Positions 27,533 through 36,098 of a stretch of 64,000 bases of DNA are shown here, in pieces. The first letter of the stretch is position 1. Each line of letters begins with the position of its first letter. The notes beneath the pieces were generated by a model that worked only from the letters and a program-made list of their open reading frames with translations, was not told where the DNA came from and made no database searches. Source of the DNA: Caballeronia zhejiangensis (lineage in GTDB: Bacteria > Pseudomonadota > Gammaproteobacteria > Burkholderiales > Burkholderiaceae); contig NZ_JFHD01000001.1 in assembly GCF_000698575.1 (NCBI RefSeq), forward strand, positions 434,001-498,000. The letters are read 5' to 3'. The translations under genes and the position numbers were made by a program.

Positions 27533-28558
27533 ATGAAGCTGAAACTCGCAGTTGCACTGTGCGCAGCCGTGGGACTCGTTTGCGCATCGGCCACGGCAGT
27601 GGCGAAGGACACGCCTGAGAAGCCCGAGCTGCATATCGCGGCGGCGTCGACGGGCATCACATACCTGCCGATGCTCGTCGCCAAGCAGCGCGGCTATTTC
27701 AAGGACGAGGGGCTCGACGTAACCATCGCCGCATTCTCGGGCGGCTCGAAGACGCTGGAGGCCTTGTTGGGCGGCAGCTCCGATATGGTGGCGGGCGCGT
27801 ACTCGAACACGATCACCATGGCGACGAAGGGTCAGCACCTCGTCGTGGTGGCCGCACAAGTGATTTGCCCGGGATGGATCTTCGGCGTATCGCAGAAACA
27901 CGAGACCGACGTCAAGTCGCCCAAGGATTTGAAGGGCATGCGAATCGGCGTGAGCGCGCCAGGCTCCAGCACGCACATGGCGGTCAACTACATCCTGCAC
28001 AAGGCGGGGCTGCAGCCTTCGGACGTATCGATCATCGGGGTGGGGCAGGCGGCCGGCGCCGTTGCGGCGGTGCGTGCGGGGCAAATCGATGCGCTTATCG
28101 TCAACGATCCCAGTGCCACGATCCTGACGAAAGACGGCAGCCTGAGACCGCTCGAGAACATGCGTACTGCGGACGGCAACGTGAAGGTGTTCGGGGCGGA
28201 CTATCCCGAGTCGAGCGTATTCGCGACGCAGGACTTCATCGACAAGAATCCGAAGACGGTTCAGGCAGTCGCCAATGCGATCGTGCGCGCGGAAAAGTGG
28301 ATCGCCACGGCGACGCCGCAACAGGTCGCCGACAACGTGCCGCCGCAGTTTCTGGGCGACAACAAGGCGCTCTACGCCGAGGCCTTCACGAACAGCCGAC
28401 GCTGCATCGCGCAGAACGGGGAAATCACGGCCAAGGGCGCCCAAACGGTGCATGAAGTGCTTGCGGCCTTCGACCCGGCGGTGGCCTCGGCCAAGATCGA
28501 CCTCGCCACGACCTACGACAATCGATTTGTCAGAAAGGCGGCAGAGGTCCAGCCATGA
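27533..28558 (+). CDS. ABC substrate-binding protein (NMT1/SsuA type), copy 1
   Basis: 341-residue periplasmic binding protein. Signal peptide about 1-24 (core VALCAAVGLVCASATAVA). Mature protein begins with PELHIAAASTGITYLPMLVAKQRGYF, then SGGSKTLEALLGGSSDMVAGAYSNTI, as in nitrate/sulfonate/bicarbonate-type binding proteins. GGGAGGAG lies close to the ATG. Its stop overlaps the ATPase start by 4 bases. A paralogue of identical length lies 3.3 kb downstream (31887), sharing most landmark segments, so one importer may use two receptors. Confidence 0.92.
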   Translation: MKLKLAVALCAAVGLVCASATAVAKDTPEKPELHIAAASTGITYLPMLVAKQRGYFKDEGLDVTIAAFSGGSKTLEALLGGSSDMVAGAYSNTITMATKGQHLVVVAAQVICPGWIFGVSQKHETDVKSPKDLKGMRIGVSAPGSSTHMAVNYILHKAGLQPSDVSIIGVGQAAGAVAAVRAGQIDALIVNDPSATILTKDGSLRPLENMRTADGNVKVFGADYPESSVFATQDFIDKNPKTVQAVANAIVRAEKWIATATPQQVADNVPPQFLGDNKALYAEAFTNSRRCIAQNGEITAKGAQTVHEVLAAFDPAVASAKIDLATTYDNRFVRKAAEVQP

Positions 28559-29409
28559 GCACCGCCGCGTATAGCGTCCCGCTCGACAGCGGACCGGCGG
28601 AAGCGCGCGAAGCGTTACGCTTCGACAACGTGACCTGCACTTTTGCCGGCAACGGCAAGAGAGCGCAGACCTACACCGCGGTTTCCGGCGGAAGCCTGAC
28701 GATACGAGACGGCGAGTTCGTCTCGATCGTCGGTCCTACGGGTTGCGGCAAGTCGACACTGTTGAACGTCGCCGCCGGGCTTACCCGGCCTTCGTCGGGC
28801 AGCCTGAGCGTGTTCGGCAAGAAACTGACTCACGGTCTCAACACGCAGGCCGCCTACCTGTTCCAGGTCGATGCGCTCATGCCGTGGAAGACCGCCGAAG
28901 AGAACATTGCCATCGGCCTGATCTTTCGCGGGATGCCGCGCGAGGAAGCCTTGAGCGTCGCCCGCGGCTGGCTCGAGCGAGTAGGGCTGCAAGGTCATGG
29001 GAAGAAATATCCGCATCAGATGTCGGGCGGCATGCGCAAGCGGGCCGGTCTCGCGCAAGCCCTGGCGCTCAATCCCCGCATCATTCTGATGGACGAACCG
29101 TTCAGCGCGCTCGATATCCAGACTCGTCATCTGATGGAAAACGAGCTGTTACGGCTGTGGTCGAACGACCGCAAGTCCGTGATGTTCGTGACTCACGATC
29201 TCGAAGAGGCGATCTCGCTTTCCGACCGGGTCATCGTGCTATCGGCGGGACCGGGTACACGACCTATCGCTGAGTTCGAGATCGATCTCGAGCGGCCGCG
29301 CGAGATGTCGGAGATCCGCATGACGCAGCGTTTCCTTCAACTGCACACCCAGATATGGGACGTGCTTAGAGGCGAGGTTCTGAAAAGCTATGCGCGCAAT
29401 CGAGTTTAG
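28555..29409 (+). CDS. ABC transporter ATP-binding protein (SsuB/TauB type)
   Basis: 284-residue nucleotide-binding subunit: Walker A GPTGCGKST (about residue 61), Q-loop in YLFQVDALMPWKTAEEN, signature MSGGMRKR, Walker B RIILMDEPFSALD and switch His in FVTHDLEEA. It overlaps the binding-protein gene by 4 bases and the permease gene by 20, so translation is coupled. Provides energy for the importer of the leuCDB-like catabolic operon. Confidence 0.93.
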   Translation: MSTAAYSVPLDSGPAEAREALRFDNVTCTFAGNGKRAQTYTAVSGGSLTIRDGEFVSIVGPTGCGKSTLLNVAAGLTRPSSGSLSVFGKKLTHGLNTQAAYLFQVDALMPWKTAEENIAIGLIFRGMPREEALSVARGWLERVGLQGHGKKYPHQMSGGMRKRAGLAQALALNPRIILMDEPFSALDIQTRHLMENELLRLWSNDRKSVMFVTHDLEEAISLSDRVIVLSAGPGTRPIAEFEIDLERPREMSEIRMTQRFLQLHTQIWDVLRGEVLKSYARNRV

Positions 29410-30196
29410 TCCAGGCAATCGCTTCACCGTTCTGGCGACGCGGCTCGCAATCCTGCTCGGCGTCCTGTTCATCTGGTGGCTCGGCACGTATCAGAAATGG
29501 CTGTCGCCGTTCTTCTTCGGCGATCCGGTAGGCGTGGCGCGTCGCATCGTCGAGTGGTTCGTCACGGGCTCGGTGTTTCGCCATCTGTACACGACGCTGC
29601 TCGAAACGATGCTTGCGTTCGCAATCGGCACGGTTCTGGGTTTGGGATGCGGTCTCTGGCTTGCCCTTAGCCCGTTTCTGGCGGTCGTGTTCGATCCGTT
29701 CATCAAAGCGATGAACTCCATGCCGCGCCTGATTTTCGCGCCGATTTTCGCGCTTTGGTTCGGGCTGGGCATCTGGTCGAAAGTCGCCTTGGGCGTGACG
29801 CTCGTCTTCTTCGTGGTCTTTTTCAACGTGTTCCAGGGTGTGCGCGAAGTGAGCCCGACCGTGCTCTCCAATACGCGGATGCTCGGGGCGAACTCGCGTC
29901 AACTGATGAGGCATGTGTATCTGCCATCGGCGACGAGCTGGGTGTTTTCGAGCCTGCACAACGCGATCGGCATCGCGTTCGTCGGCAGCGTGGTGGGCGA
30001 GTATCTGGGCTCGGAGAAAGGCGTTGGCTATCTGATTCTGCTGGCCGAAGGCGTGTTCGATATCAACTCGGTCATCGCGGGGATTCTGGTGCTGACCGTG
30101 TTCGCGCTAGTGCTCGATACGGCCGTATCGATGATCGAAGACTATCTGCTGCGCTGGCGCCCCGTGGCCGGACAGACCGTTGCCGCCAGCGCGTGA
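29390..30196 (+). CDS. ABC transporter permease (SsuC/TauC type)
   Basis: 268-residue inner-membrane permease with about six transmembrane segments (first at LATRLAILLGVLFIWWLG). The coupling EAA-like loop is LGANSRQLMRHVYLPSATSWVFSSL (about 165-190, partly quoted). Its start lies inside the ATPase gene end. Forms the importer with the two preceding genes. The substrate is not readable; the downstream enzymes suggest an organic acid. Confidence 0.92.
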   Translation: MRAIEFSPGNRFTVLATRLAILLGVLFIWWLGTYQKWLSPFFFGDPVGVARRIVEWFVTGSVFRHLYTTLLETMLAFAIGTVLGLGCGLWLALSPFLAVVFDPFIKAMNSMPRLIFAPIFALWFGLGIWSKVALGVTLVFFVVFFNVFQGVREVSPTVLSNTRMLGANSRQLMRHVYLPSATSWVFSSLHNAIGIAFVGSVVGEYLGSEKGVGYLILLAEGVFDINSVIAGILVLTVFALVLDTAVSMIEDYLLRWRPVAGQTVAASA

Positions 30197-30224
30197 ATGC
30201 GCGATCCAACCTGAAGGGACTAAA

Positions 30225-30980
30225 TTGCAGACGAACACAATCAATCTGGCGGACCGCGTCGCTGTCGTGACGGGCGGCGCCCAAGGCATCGGTCTCGAAG
30301 TCGGCCGCCGGCTGCTCGAGTCCGGTGCGCGACTCGTGGTCTGGGACGTGAATCCTGCTGGCATCGAGCAGGCCCGTACTCAACTGCGCCGGCACGACGT
30401 TCACTTCGAGCGCGTCGACATTGCCGATTACGCGAGCGTGCAAGCGGCTGTCGCGGCGACGCTGGAATCGATGGGACGTATCGATATCCTCGTCAACAAC
30501 GCGGCGATCGTCGGCCCGAATGCGCCTCTGATCGACTATCCGATCGATATCTGGAAGCAGGTCATGGAGATCGACGTGAACGGCACGTTCCATTGCTGCC
30601 GTGCGGTGGTCCCGGAAATGGTCCGTCAGAACTACGGCCGTATCGTCAATCTCGCTTCGGTCGCCGGCAAGGAAGGCAATCCGAATGCGGCGGCCTACAG
30701 CTCGGCGAAGGCCGCGGTCATCGCAATGACGAAGTCGCTGGGAAAGGAGCTGGCACGTCACGACATCGCGGTCAATTGCGTGACACCGGCCGTTGCGCGC
30801 ACGCCCGGCGCGATGGAGCAGGCGCCCGAGCATATCGAGTACATGCTGGGCAAGATTCCGCGGGGCCGTTTCCTCGAACTGAATGAAGCCGCGGCGATGA
30901 TCGCGTGGCTCGTCAGCGAAGAAAATTCCTTCACCACCGGAGCGGTTTTCGATCTGTCCGGCGGTCGCGCCACCTACTGA
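30225..30980 (+). CDS. Short-chain dehydrogenase/reductase
   Basis: 251-residue classical SDR: cofactor motif TGGAQGIG near residues 13-20, DIADY after it, NNAAIVG, catalytic Ser in IVNLASVAG and YSSAKAAVIAMTK (Tyr/Lys pair). Acidic residue in VVWDVNP suggests NAD(H). Start chosen at TTG 30225, because GAAGGGA lies just upstream and the ATG at 30180 would overlap the permease gene and add a non-conserved leader. Probably oxidises a hydroxyl intermediate of the pathway. Confidence 0.88.
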   Translation: MQTNTINLADRVAVVTGGAQGIGLEVGRRLLESGARLVVWDVNPAGIEQARTQLRRHDVHFERVDIADYASVQAAVAATLESMGRIDILVNNAAIVGPNAPLIDYPIDIWKQVMEIDVNGTFHCCRAVVPEMVRQNYGRIVNLASVAGKEGNPNAAAYSSAKAAVIAMTKSLGKELARHDIAVNCVTPAVARTPGAMEQAPEHIEYMLGKIPRGRFLELNEAAAMIAWLVSEENSFTTGAVFDLSGGRATY

Positions 30981-30993
30981 AGCGAGCATACAT

Positions 30994-31836
30994 ATGAAGC
31001 TGTTGCGCTACGGTTCACCGGGCGAAGAGAAGCCGGGCCTTCTCGATGCCGATGGACATATCCGTGACCTGTCGAACCATGTTGCCGATATCGCCGGCGA
31101 CGCTCTGCTGCCGGATAGCCTCGCACGCCTGAAAGCGCTGGACATTGCGTCGTTGCCGCGCGTGGAAGGCAATCCGCGTCTGGGCCCCTGCGTGGGCGGC
31201 ACGCGCAAGTTCATCTGCATCGGCCTGAATTATTCCGACCACGCAGCGGAAACCGGCGCCACGGTGCCGCCGGAGCCGATCATCTTCATGAAGGCCACGA
31301 GTGCGATCGTCGGTCCGAACGACTCGATCGAGATTCCGCGCGACTCGCTCAAGACCGACTGGGAAGTCGAGTTGGGCGTGGTCATCGGCACGACGGCCAA
31401 GTATGTCGGCGAGGCCGATGCGATGAACCATGTCGCGGGCTATTGCGTCATCAACGATGTGTCCGAGCGCGCGTTTCAGGCGGAGCGTCAGGGCCAATGG
31501 ACCAAGGGCAAGTCGGCGGATACGTTCGGTCCGACCGGGCCCTGGCTCGTCACCGCGGACGAAATTCCCGACCCGCAGACGCTGCCGATGTGGCTGGAAG
31601 TCAACGGACATCGCTATCAGAACGGCAGTACGGTCACCATGGTGTATGGCGTGCGATATCTGGTTTCATACCTGTCGCAGTTCATGTCATTGCAGCCGGG
31701 CGACATTATTTCCACGGGCACGCCGCCCGGAGTCGGCCTGGGGCAGAAGCCTCCGGTCTATCTGAAAGCGGGCGATATCGTGACGCTGGGCATCGAGGGC
31801 CTCGGGCAGCAGCGCCAGAACGTCGTGCAGGGTTGA
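30994..31836 (+). CDS. Fumarylacetoacetate hydrolase family protein
   Basis: 280-residue FAH-superfamily enzyme. N-terminal cap with KLLRYGSPGEEKPGLLD; catalytic domain with FICIGLNYSDHAAETGATVPPEPIIFMK, the metal-binding WEVELGVVIG (Glu/Glu/Asp set) and GDIISTGTPPGVGLGQKPP. Family members hydrolyse C-C bonds in acylpyruvates or hydrate/decarboxylate oxo acids. AGCGAG precedes the start 13 bases after the SDR gene. It would cleave an oxo-acid produced by the upstream dehydrogenases (inference). Confidence 0.92.
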   Translation: MKLLRYGSPGEEKPGLLDADGHIRDLSNHVADIAGDALLPDSLARLKALDIASLPRVEGNPRLGPCVGGTRKFICIGLNYSDHAAETGATVPPEPIIFMKATSAIVGPNDSIEIPRDSLKTDWEVELGVVIGTTAKYVGEADAMNHVAGYCVINDVSERAFQAERQGQWTKGKSADTFGPTGPWLVTADEIPDPQTLPMWLEVNGHRYQNGSTVTMVYGVRYLVSYLSQFMSLQPGDIISTGTPPGVGLGQKPPVYLKAGDIVTLGIEGLGQQRQNVVQG

Positions 31837-31886
31837 ACGCTTCGCGGCACGGTCGCGCGAGAAATATTCGACGGAGACAAACTATC

Positions 31887-32912
31887 GTGACAGCGCTTTG
31901 GCGTCAGGTTTCCATTGCATTGGCAATCTTCGCTGCCGTCTCGACTGCATCGGCCGCGAGCGGCGCGCCTGTGCCGGAGAAGCCGAAGCTGCATCTGGCG
32001 GCGGCGGGCGTCGGCTTTCCTTACCTGCCGTTCGTCATTGCGGACAGCCGGGGCTACTTCAAACGGGCCGGGCTGGATGTCGAAATCGGCGTGTTCAGCG
32101 GAGGCGCCAAGGCTCTGCAGGCGATGATGGGCGGAAGTGCCGACATCGTGGCAGGCGCCTACTCCAATACGATAACCATGGCCGCCAAGGGGCAGAAGCT
32201 GGTCTCGTTCGTGACGCTGGCCTCGTGCCCCGGATGGGTGTTCGGTGCGACGCGCGCGAGCCACGACAAGGTCAAGACTTATGCGGACCTGAAAGGCATG
32301 CGTATCGGCGTGAGTTCGCCCGGATCGAGCTTTCATATGGGCGTGAACTATCTGCTGAGCAAGTCCGGCTTGAAGCCCGGCGACGTGTCGATCATCGGCG
32401 TGGGTTCATCTGCCGGAGCGATCGCTGCGGCGCGCAGCGGTCAGATCGACGCGTTGATGAGCAACGACCCGGTCGCCACCGTTCTGCAGGGCAGCGGCGA
32501 TCTGTTTCCGTTGGCCGTGATGCGAGACCCGGCCGGCACGCGCGCGACACTGGGCGGCGACTATCCGGAAGCGGCCATGTACACGACGAGAGATTTTCTC
32601 GTCAAGTATCCGAATACCGTGCAAGCGGTGACGAATGCGATCGTCGAGGCCGAGCGCTGGATGGCGCATGCAACGCCCGAACAGGTCGCCGCCGCCGTGC
32701 CGCAGCAATATGCGCTGGCCGAAAAGGATGTCTTCGCTCGTGCGTACGCCAACATGCGAAGCTGCATTTCGCGCGACGGCCTGATGACGGACGCCGCCGC
32801 GCATACCGTACACGATGTCCTGACCGCATTCGATCCCGAAATCGGCAAAGCATCGATCGACCTGAAGACCACATACGACAACCGTTTCGTCGAGAATGCG
32901 GACAAGCGTTGA
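31887..32912 (+). CDS. ABC substrate-binding protein, copy 2 (paralogue)
   Basis: 341-residue periplasmic binding protein strongly similar to the one at 27533: KPKLHLAAAGVGFPYLPFVIADSRGYF, FSGGAKALQAMMGGSADIVAGAYSNTI, LKGMRIGVSSPGSS and TTYDNRFVENA match segment by segment. Signal peptide about 1-28. GTG start at 31887 chosen because CGGAGA lies upstream and the longer frame is the read-through of another frame of the FAH gene. No second ATPase/permease follows, so it probably shares the importer. Confidence 0.9.
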   Translation: MTALWRQVSIALAIFAAVSTASAASGAPVPEKPKLHLAAAGVGFPYLPFVIADSRGYFKRAGLDVEIGVFSGGAKALQAMMGGSADIVAGAYSNTITMAAKGQKLVSFVTLASCPGWVFGATRASHDKVKTYADLKGMRIGVSSPGSSFHMGVNYLLSKSGLKPGDVSIIGVGSSAGAIAAARSGQIDALMSNDPVATVLQGSGDLFPLAVMRDPAGTRATLGGDYPEAAMYTTRDFLVKYPNTVQAVTNAIVEAERWMAHATPEQVAAAVPQQYALAEKDVFARAYANMRSCISRDGLMTDAAAHTVHDVLTAFDPEIGKASIDLKTTYDNRFVENADKR

Positions 32913-32928
32913 ACCGAGGAGACCAGAC

Positions 32929-33852
32929 ATGGAGAGCGACATCCGCATCCTGGCGGAGGGCCTGATGTTCCCCGAGGGACCGGTGGCGATGGCCGATGGC
33001 TCGGTCGTGCTGGTCGAAATCGAGCGCGAGACGATCAGCCGCGTATCCGTCGACGGCAGCGTGAGCGTCGTTGCGGAAACAGGCGGAGGGCCGAACGGTC
33101 TCGCTGTGGGTCCGGACGGCGCTTTCTACATCTGCAACAACGGGGGATTCCTGTTCCGTACCGTTGCCGGGCTCAATCGCACTCGGCCGGGTATCCATCC
33201 AGGCTATACGAGTGGGCGGATCGAACGGTTCGACCCGCGCACGGGCACGCTGACGACGCTCTACGAGCGCTGCGGCGATCATCCGCTGTGCGGGCCGAAC
33301 GACATCGTGTTCGACCACGAAGGCGGCTTTTACTTCACTGATTTCGGCAAGAACCGGCTGCGCGATCGCGATCACGCGGGTCTTTATTACGCGCGAGCCG
33401 ACGGGTCGATGATCGTCGAAGTCGCGTATCCGCTTACTACCGCGAACGGCGTCGGTCTGTCGCCCGACGATCGCGTGGTCTACGTCGCCGAAACAGAAAC
33501 GGCGCGCTTATGGGCGTTCGACCTGGAGGAACCCGGCCGGGCGCGCAAGCATCCGTATCCATCGCCGCACGGCGGACGTCTCGTGTGCGGGCTTCCGGGC
33601 TACCAGCGATTCGACAGCCTGGCCGTGGACGCGGCAGGAAACATTTGCGTAGCGACGCTCGTCACGGGTTGCATCACCGTGGTCGCGCCGACCGGCGAGG
33701 TGATGCGGCAAGTCATGGTCCCCGACGGCATGGTGACGAACATCTGCTTCGGAGGCGCCGACATGAAGACAGCGTATGTCACGATGTCCGGCACCGGGCG
33801 TCTGGGTGTGCTGTCGTGGCCGGAACCCGGATTGAGGCTAGCTTATTCGTGA
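32929..33852 (+). CDS. SMP-30/gluconolactonase family protein
   Basis: 307-residue six-bladed beta-propeller hydrolase of the SMP-30/gluconolaconase/LRE family: AEGLMFPEGPVAMADGSVVLVEIE with the metal Glu, GGPNGLAVGPDGAFYICNNGG, GPNDIVFDHEGGFYFTDFG and ANGVGLSPDDRVVYVAET with the expected Asn/Asp ligands. A lactone ring is the usual substrate. GAGGAGA lies 8 bases before the ATG. Last gene of the operon; its end overlaps the end of the convergent LysR gene by 10 bases. Confidence 0.92.
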   Translation: MESDIRILAEGLMFPEGPVAMADGSVVLVEIERETISRVSVDGSVSVVAETGGGPNGLAVGPDGAFYICNNGGFLFRTVAGLNRTRPGIHPGYTSGRIERFDPRTGTLTTLYERCGDHPLCGPNDIVFDHEGGFYFTDFGKNRLRDRDHAGLYYARADGSMIVEVAYPLTTANGVGLSPDDRVVYVAETETARLWAFDLEEPGRARKHPYPSPHGGRLVCGLPGYQRFDSLAVDAAGNICVATLVTGCITVVAPTGEVMRQVMVPDGMVTNICFGGADMKTAYVTMSGTGRLGVLSWPEPGLRLAYS

Positions 33853-34754
33853 TTGCCGGGCTGCTGCTGCGCGCTTGCGAGCAGGTGTTTGAGGAAGAGC
33901 TGGACGGGTGCGGGAAGAGACTCCGCCTCACGCACGCAGATTTTCCAGTGCCGCTCGGCCCACGGTTCGTCCAGCAGGACAGCAACCAGCGGCGCCGAGC
34001 TGACGTAGCGCTCGGCGTGATGCTCGGGCACGAGTCCCACGCCAAGGCGCGCTTCGACCATGCTGCGCACCGGCTCGAAGCCATTGACCCGGATAGACAG
34101 CTTGAGCGGATGGTCGAGGTCTGCCGCCGCGCGCAACACCAGCGAATTCAGATAGCTTCCTTCCTGAGGCCCCACGAGCGGATATCGCGCCACCTCGCGA
34201 AACTTGAGACGGCCGGCACGGCCCAGCGGATGATCGGGCGGCATGATGACCACGAGGCGGTCGCTTCGGTACGGATAGACCTGCAGGCCGGCAGTTACCG
34301 TGGTGCCGCCGAATACGCCGATATCGGCAGTGTTTTCGGAAACGGCGCGCACGACAGCAGGGCTCAGGCTCTCCTGAAGGTCGATGCGCAAAGCTGGATG
34401 GAGATCCAGGAAATCGCGGATATCCTTGGCGATGTACTGGACGATGGTGGAGAGGCTGGCGTGTAGCCGGATCTGACCGCGAACGCCTTCCGCGTGGTCG
34501 AGCAATTCGCTTTCCATCTGCTGGATGTCGCGCAGCAGCGTCCGTGCGTGTTGCAGCAGTGCTGCCGCCGCGACGGTCAATTCCAGCCCCTTGTTGCTAC
34601 GCACGAACAACGCCGTCTTGAGGATGTCTTCGAGCTGCGACATGCGCTTGCTGAGCGCCGAAGCCGCGATGTTCTCGAATTCCGCAGCCCGCGCGATGCT
34701 GCCGTGTTCGCAGACGGCGACGAAAAGCTTCAGCGATTGGAGGTCGAAGCGCAA
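33843..34754 (-). CDS. LysR family transcriptional regulator
   Basis: 303-residue regulator: winged helix at residues 1-62 (LKLFVAVCEHGSIARAAEF, SALSKRMSQLEDILKTALFVRSNKG), linker helix, then a two-lobe effector domain (VRGQIRLHASLSTIVQYIAKDI, then DIGVFGGTTVTAGLQVYPY). Convergent with and overlapping the catabolic operon by 10 bases; it is the best candidate regulator of that operon although not divergent from its promoter. Confidence 0.93.
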   Translation of the reverse strand: MRFDLQSLKLFVAVCEHGSIARAAEFENIAASALSKRMSQLEDILKTALFVRSNKGLELTVAAAALLQHARTLLRDIQQMESELLDHAEGVRGQIRLHASLSTIVQYIAKDIRDFLDLHPALRIDLQESLSPAVVRAVSENTADIGVFGGTTVTAGLQVYPYRSDRLVVIMPPDHPLGRAGRLKFREVARYPLVGPQEGSYLNSLVLRAAADLDHPLKLSIRVNGFEPVRSMVEARLGVGLVPEHHAERYVSSAPLVAVLLDEPWAERHWKICVREAESLPAPVQLFLKHLLASAQQQPGNHE

Positions 34755-34847
34755 GTGAATCTCCGGGGACGCGATCGCTCGCGCCGCGACGTTTTCATGA
34801 CGCGAGAATAGCCATGGAGCCGGCAGGAAGTCAATCGAGCGCAGCCG

Positions 34848-36095
34848 TCAGGGTGTCTGCAACCCGCCGTCCATCAAGCGCGTCTGCGTCCATAGCGTGA
34901 CGTTACGCTCGCACGGATACTTCGCCGCTTCACGCTCATCGAGATCGACGCCCAAGCCCGGCTTTTCGTTGGCATGAACGAAGCCGTTGCGAAACTGAGG
35001 AAGTCCCGGGAACACATCGAGCAGTGCCTCACGCGGACCTTTCAGTTCCTGAATCACGAAGTTCGGCGGCTCGGTGCCCGACCATTCCTGCACGCCGAAA
35101 TTACGCGACGCAAGGTCGATATGAATGTTCGCTGCGTGCGCGAGCGGCGACATGTCGCCCGGACCATGCCAGGCTGTCCGCACGCCGAATTGCTCGGCGA
35201 AGATCTGCAGTTTTCGCGCCGCGGTGATGCCGCCGATCTGACTCAGATGCACGCGAATGAAGTCGATCAACCGCTCCGTAATCAGAAAGCGCCATTCATA
35301 CGGATTGTTGAATAGCTCGCCTTGCGCCAGCGGCGTCGTGGTTTTCTCGCGCAACTGGCGCATCCATTCGCCTTCTTCGAGCGCGATCGCATCTTCGAGA
35401 AAGAACAACTCGAAAGGCTCGAGCTCGCGCGCGAAGCGAATCGCCTCCACCGGCTTCAGACGCTCATGCACGTCGTGGCACAACGCGACATCGAAGCCGA
35501 TCTTGCTGCGGATGCCATCGAACAGCTTGAGCGTGTCGCGAATGTACTTGCGGCTGTCGAGGTAAATGCCGTCCGCAGCGCCTTCCGGCGCATTCGATGG
35601 CGCGCGGCCGAATGCGCCGCCGCCGTATCCGCCGCTTTGACAGCGAACATGCGTGATGCCCTGCTCGCGATATCGCTGAATGTTGTCGCAGAGTTCGTTG
35701 AGATCGCGGCCATCCGCATGACGATAGATCGGCACGCCTTCGCGCACCTTGCCGCCGAACAACTGATACAGCGGCATGTTCGCCTGCTTGCCCTTGATGT
35801 CCCACAACGCCATATCGATGCCCGAGATCCCGTTGTTTTCGATCGGTCCATTGCGCCAGTACGCGTTCTGATGCATCAATTGCCAGAGCTCTTCGATCGC
35901 CTCGGCATCGCGCCCGATCAGCAAGGGCCGCATGTATTCTTCGATCAGGCACTTGACCGCGAGATGCCGGTACGCGAAGGTCGCGCAGCCGAGCCCATAC
36001 AAGCCGGGCTGATTCGTCTCGACCCTGACGACGATGAGATTGATGCCTTCAGGCGCGGTCAGGATGACCTTGACGTCGGTGATGAGCGTTGCCAT
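34848..36095 (-). CDS. Enolase-superfamily sugar-acid dehydratase (ManD/RspA-like)
   Basis: 415-residue mandelate racemase/muconate lactonising-type enzyme. Barrel ligands are visible: Asp/His in FDVALCHDVHERL, Glu in LFFLEDAIALEE, Glu in PLAQGELFNNPYEW, and a His in TAWHGPGDMSPLAHA. The whole sequence, including WRNGPIENNGISGIDMALWDIKGK, follows the D-mannonate dehydratase/RspA group, which dehydrates D-mannonate or D-gluconate to 2-keto-3-deoxygluconate. Some members are very slow enzymes, so activity must be measured. Three bases separate it from the MFS gene. Confidence 0.9.
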   Translation of the reverse strand: MATLITDVKVILTAPEGINLIVVRVETNQPGLYGLGCATFAYRHLAVKCLIEEYMRPLLIGRDAEAIEELWQLMHQNAYWRNGPIENNGISGIDMALWDIKGKQANMPLYQLFGGKVREGVPIYRHADGRDLNELCDNIQRYREQGITHVRCQSGGYGGGAFGRAPSNAPEGAADGIYLDSRKYIRDTLKLFDGIRSKIGFDVALCHDVHERLKPVEAIRFARELEPFELFFLEDAIALEEGEWMRQLREKTTTPLAQGELFNNPYEWRFLITERLIDFIRVHLSQIGGITAARKLQIFAEQFGVRTAWHGPGDMSPLAHAANIHIDLASRNFGVQEWSGTEPPNFVIQELKGPREALLDVFPGLPQFRNGFVHANEKPGLGVDLDEREAAKYPCERNVTLWTQTRLMDGGLQTP

Positions 36096-36098
36096 GAG

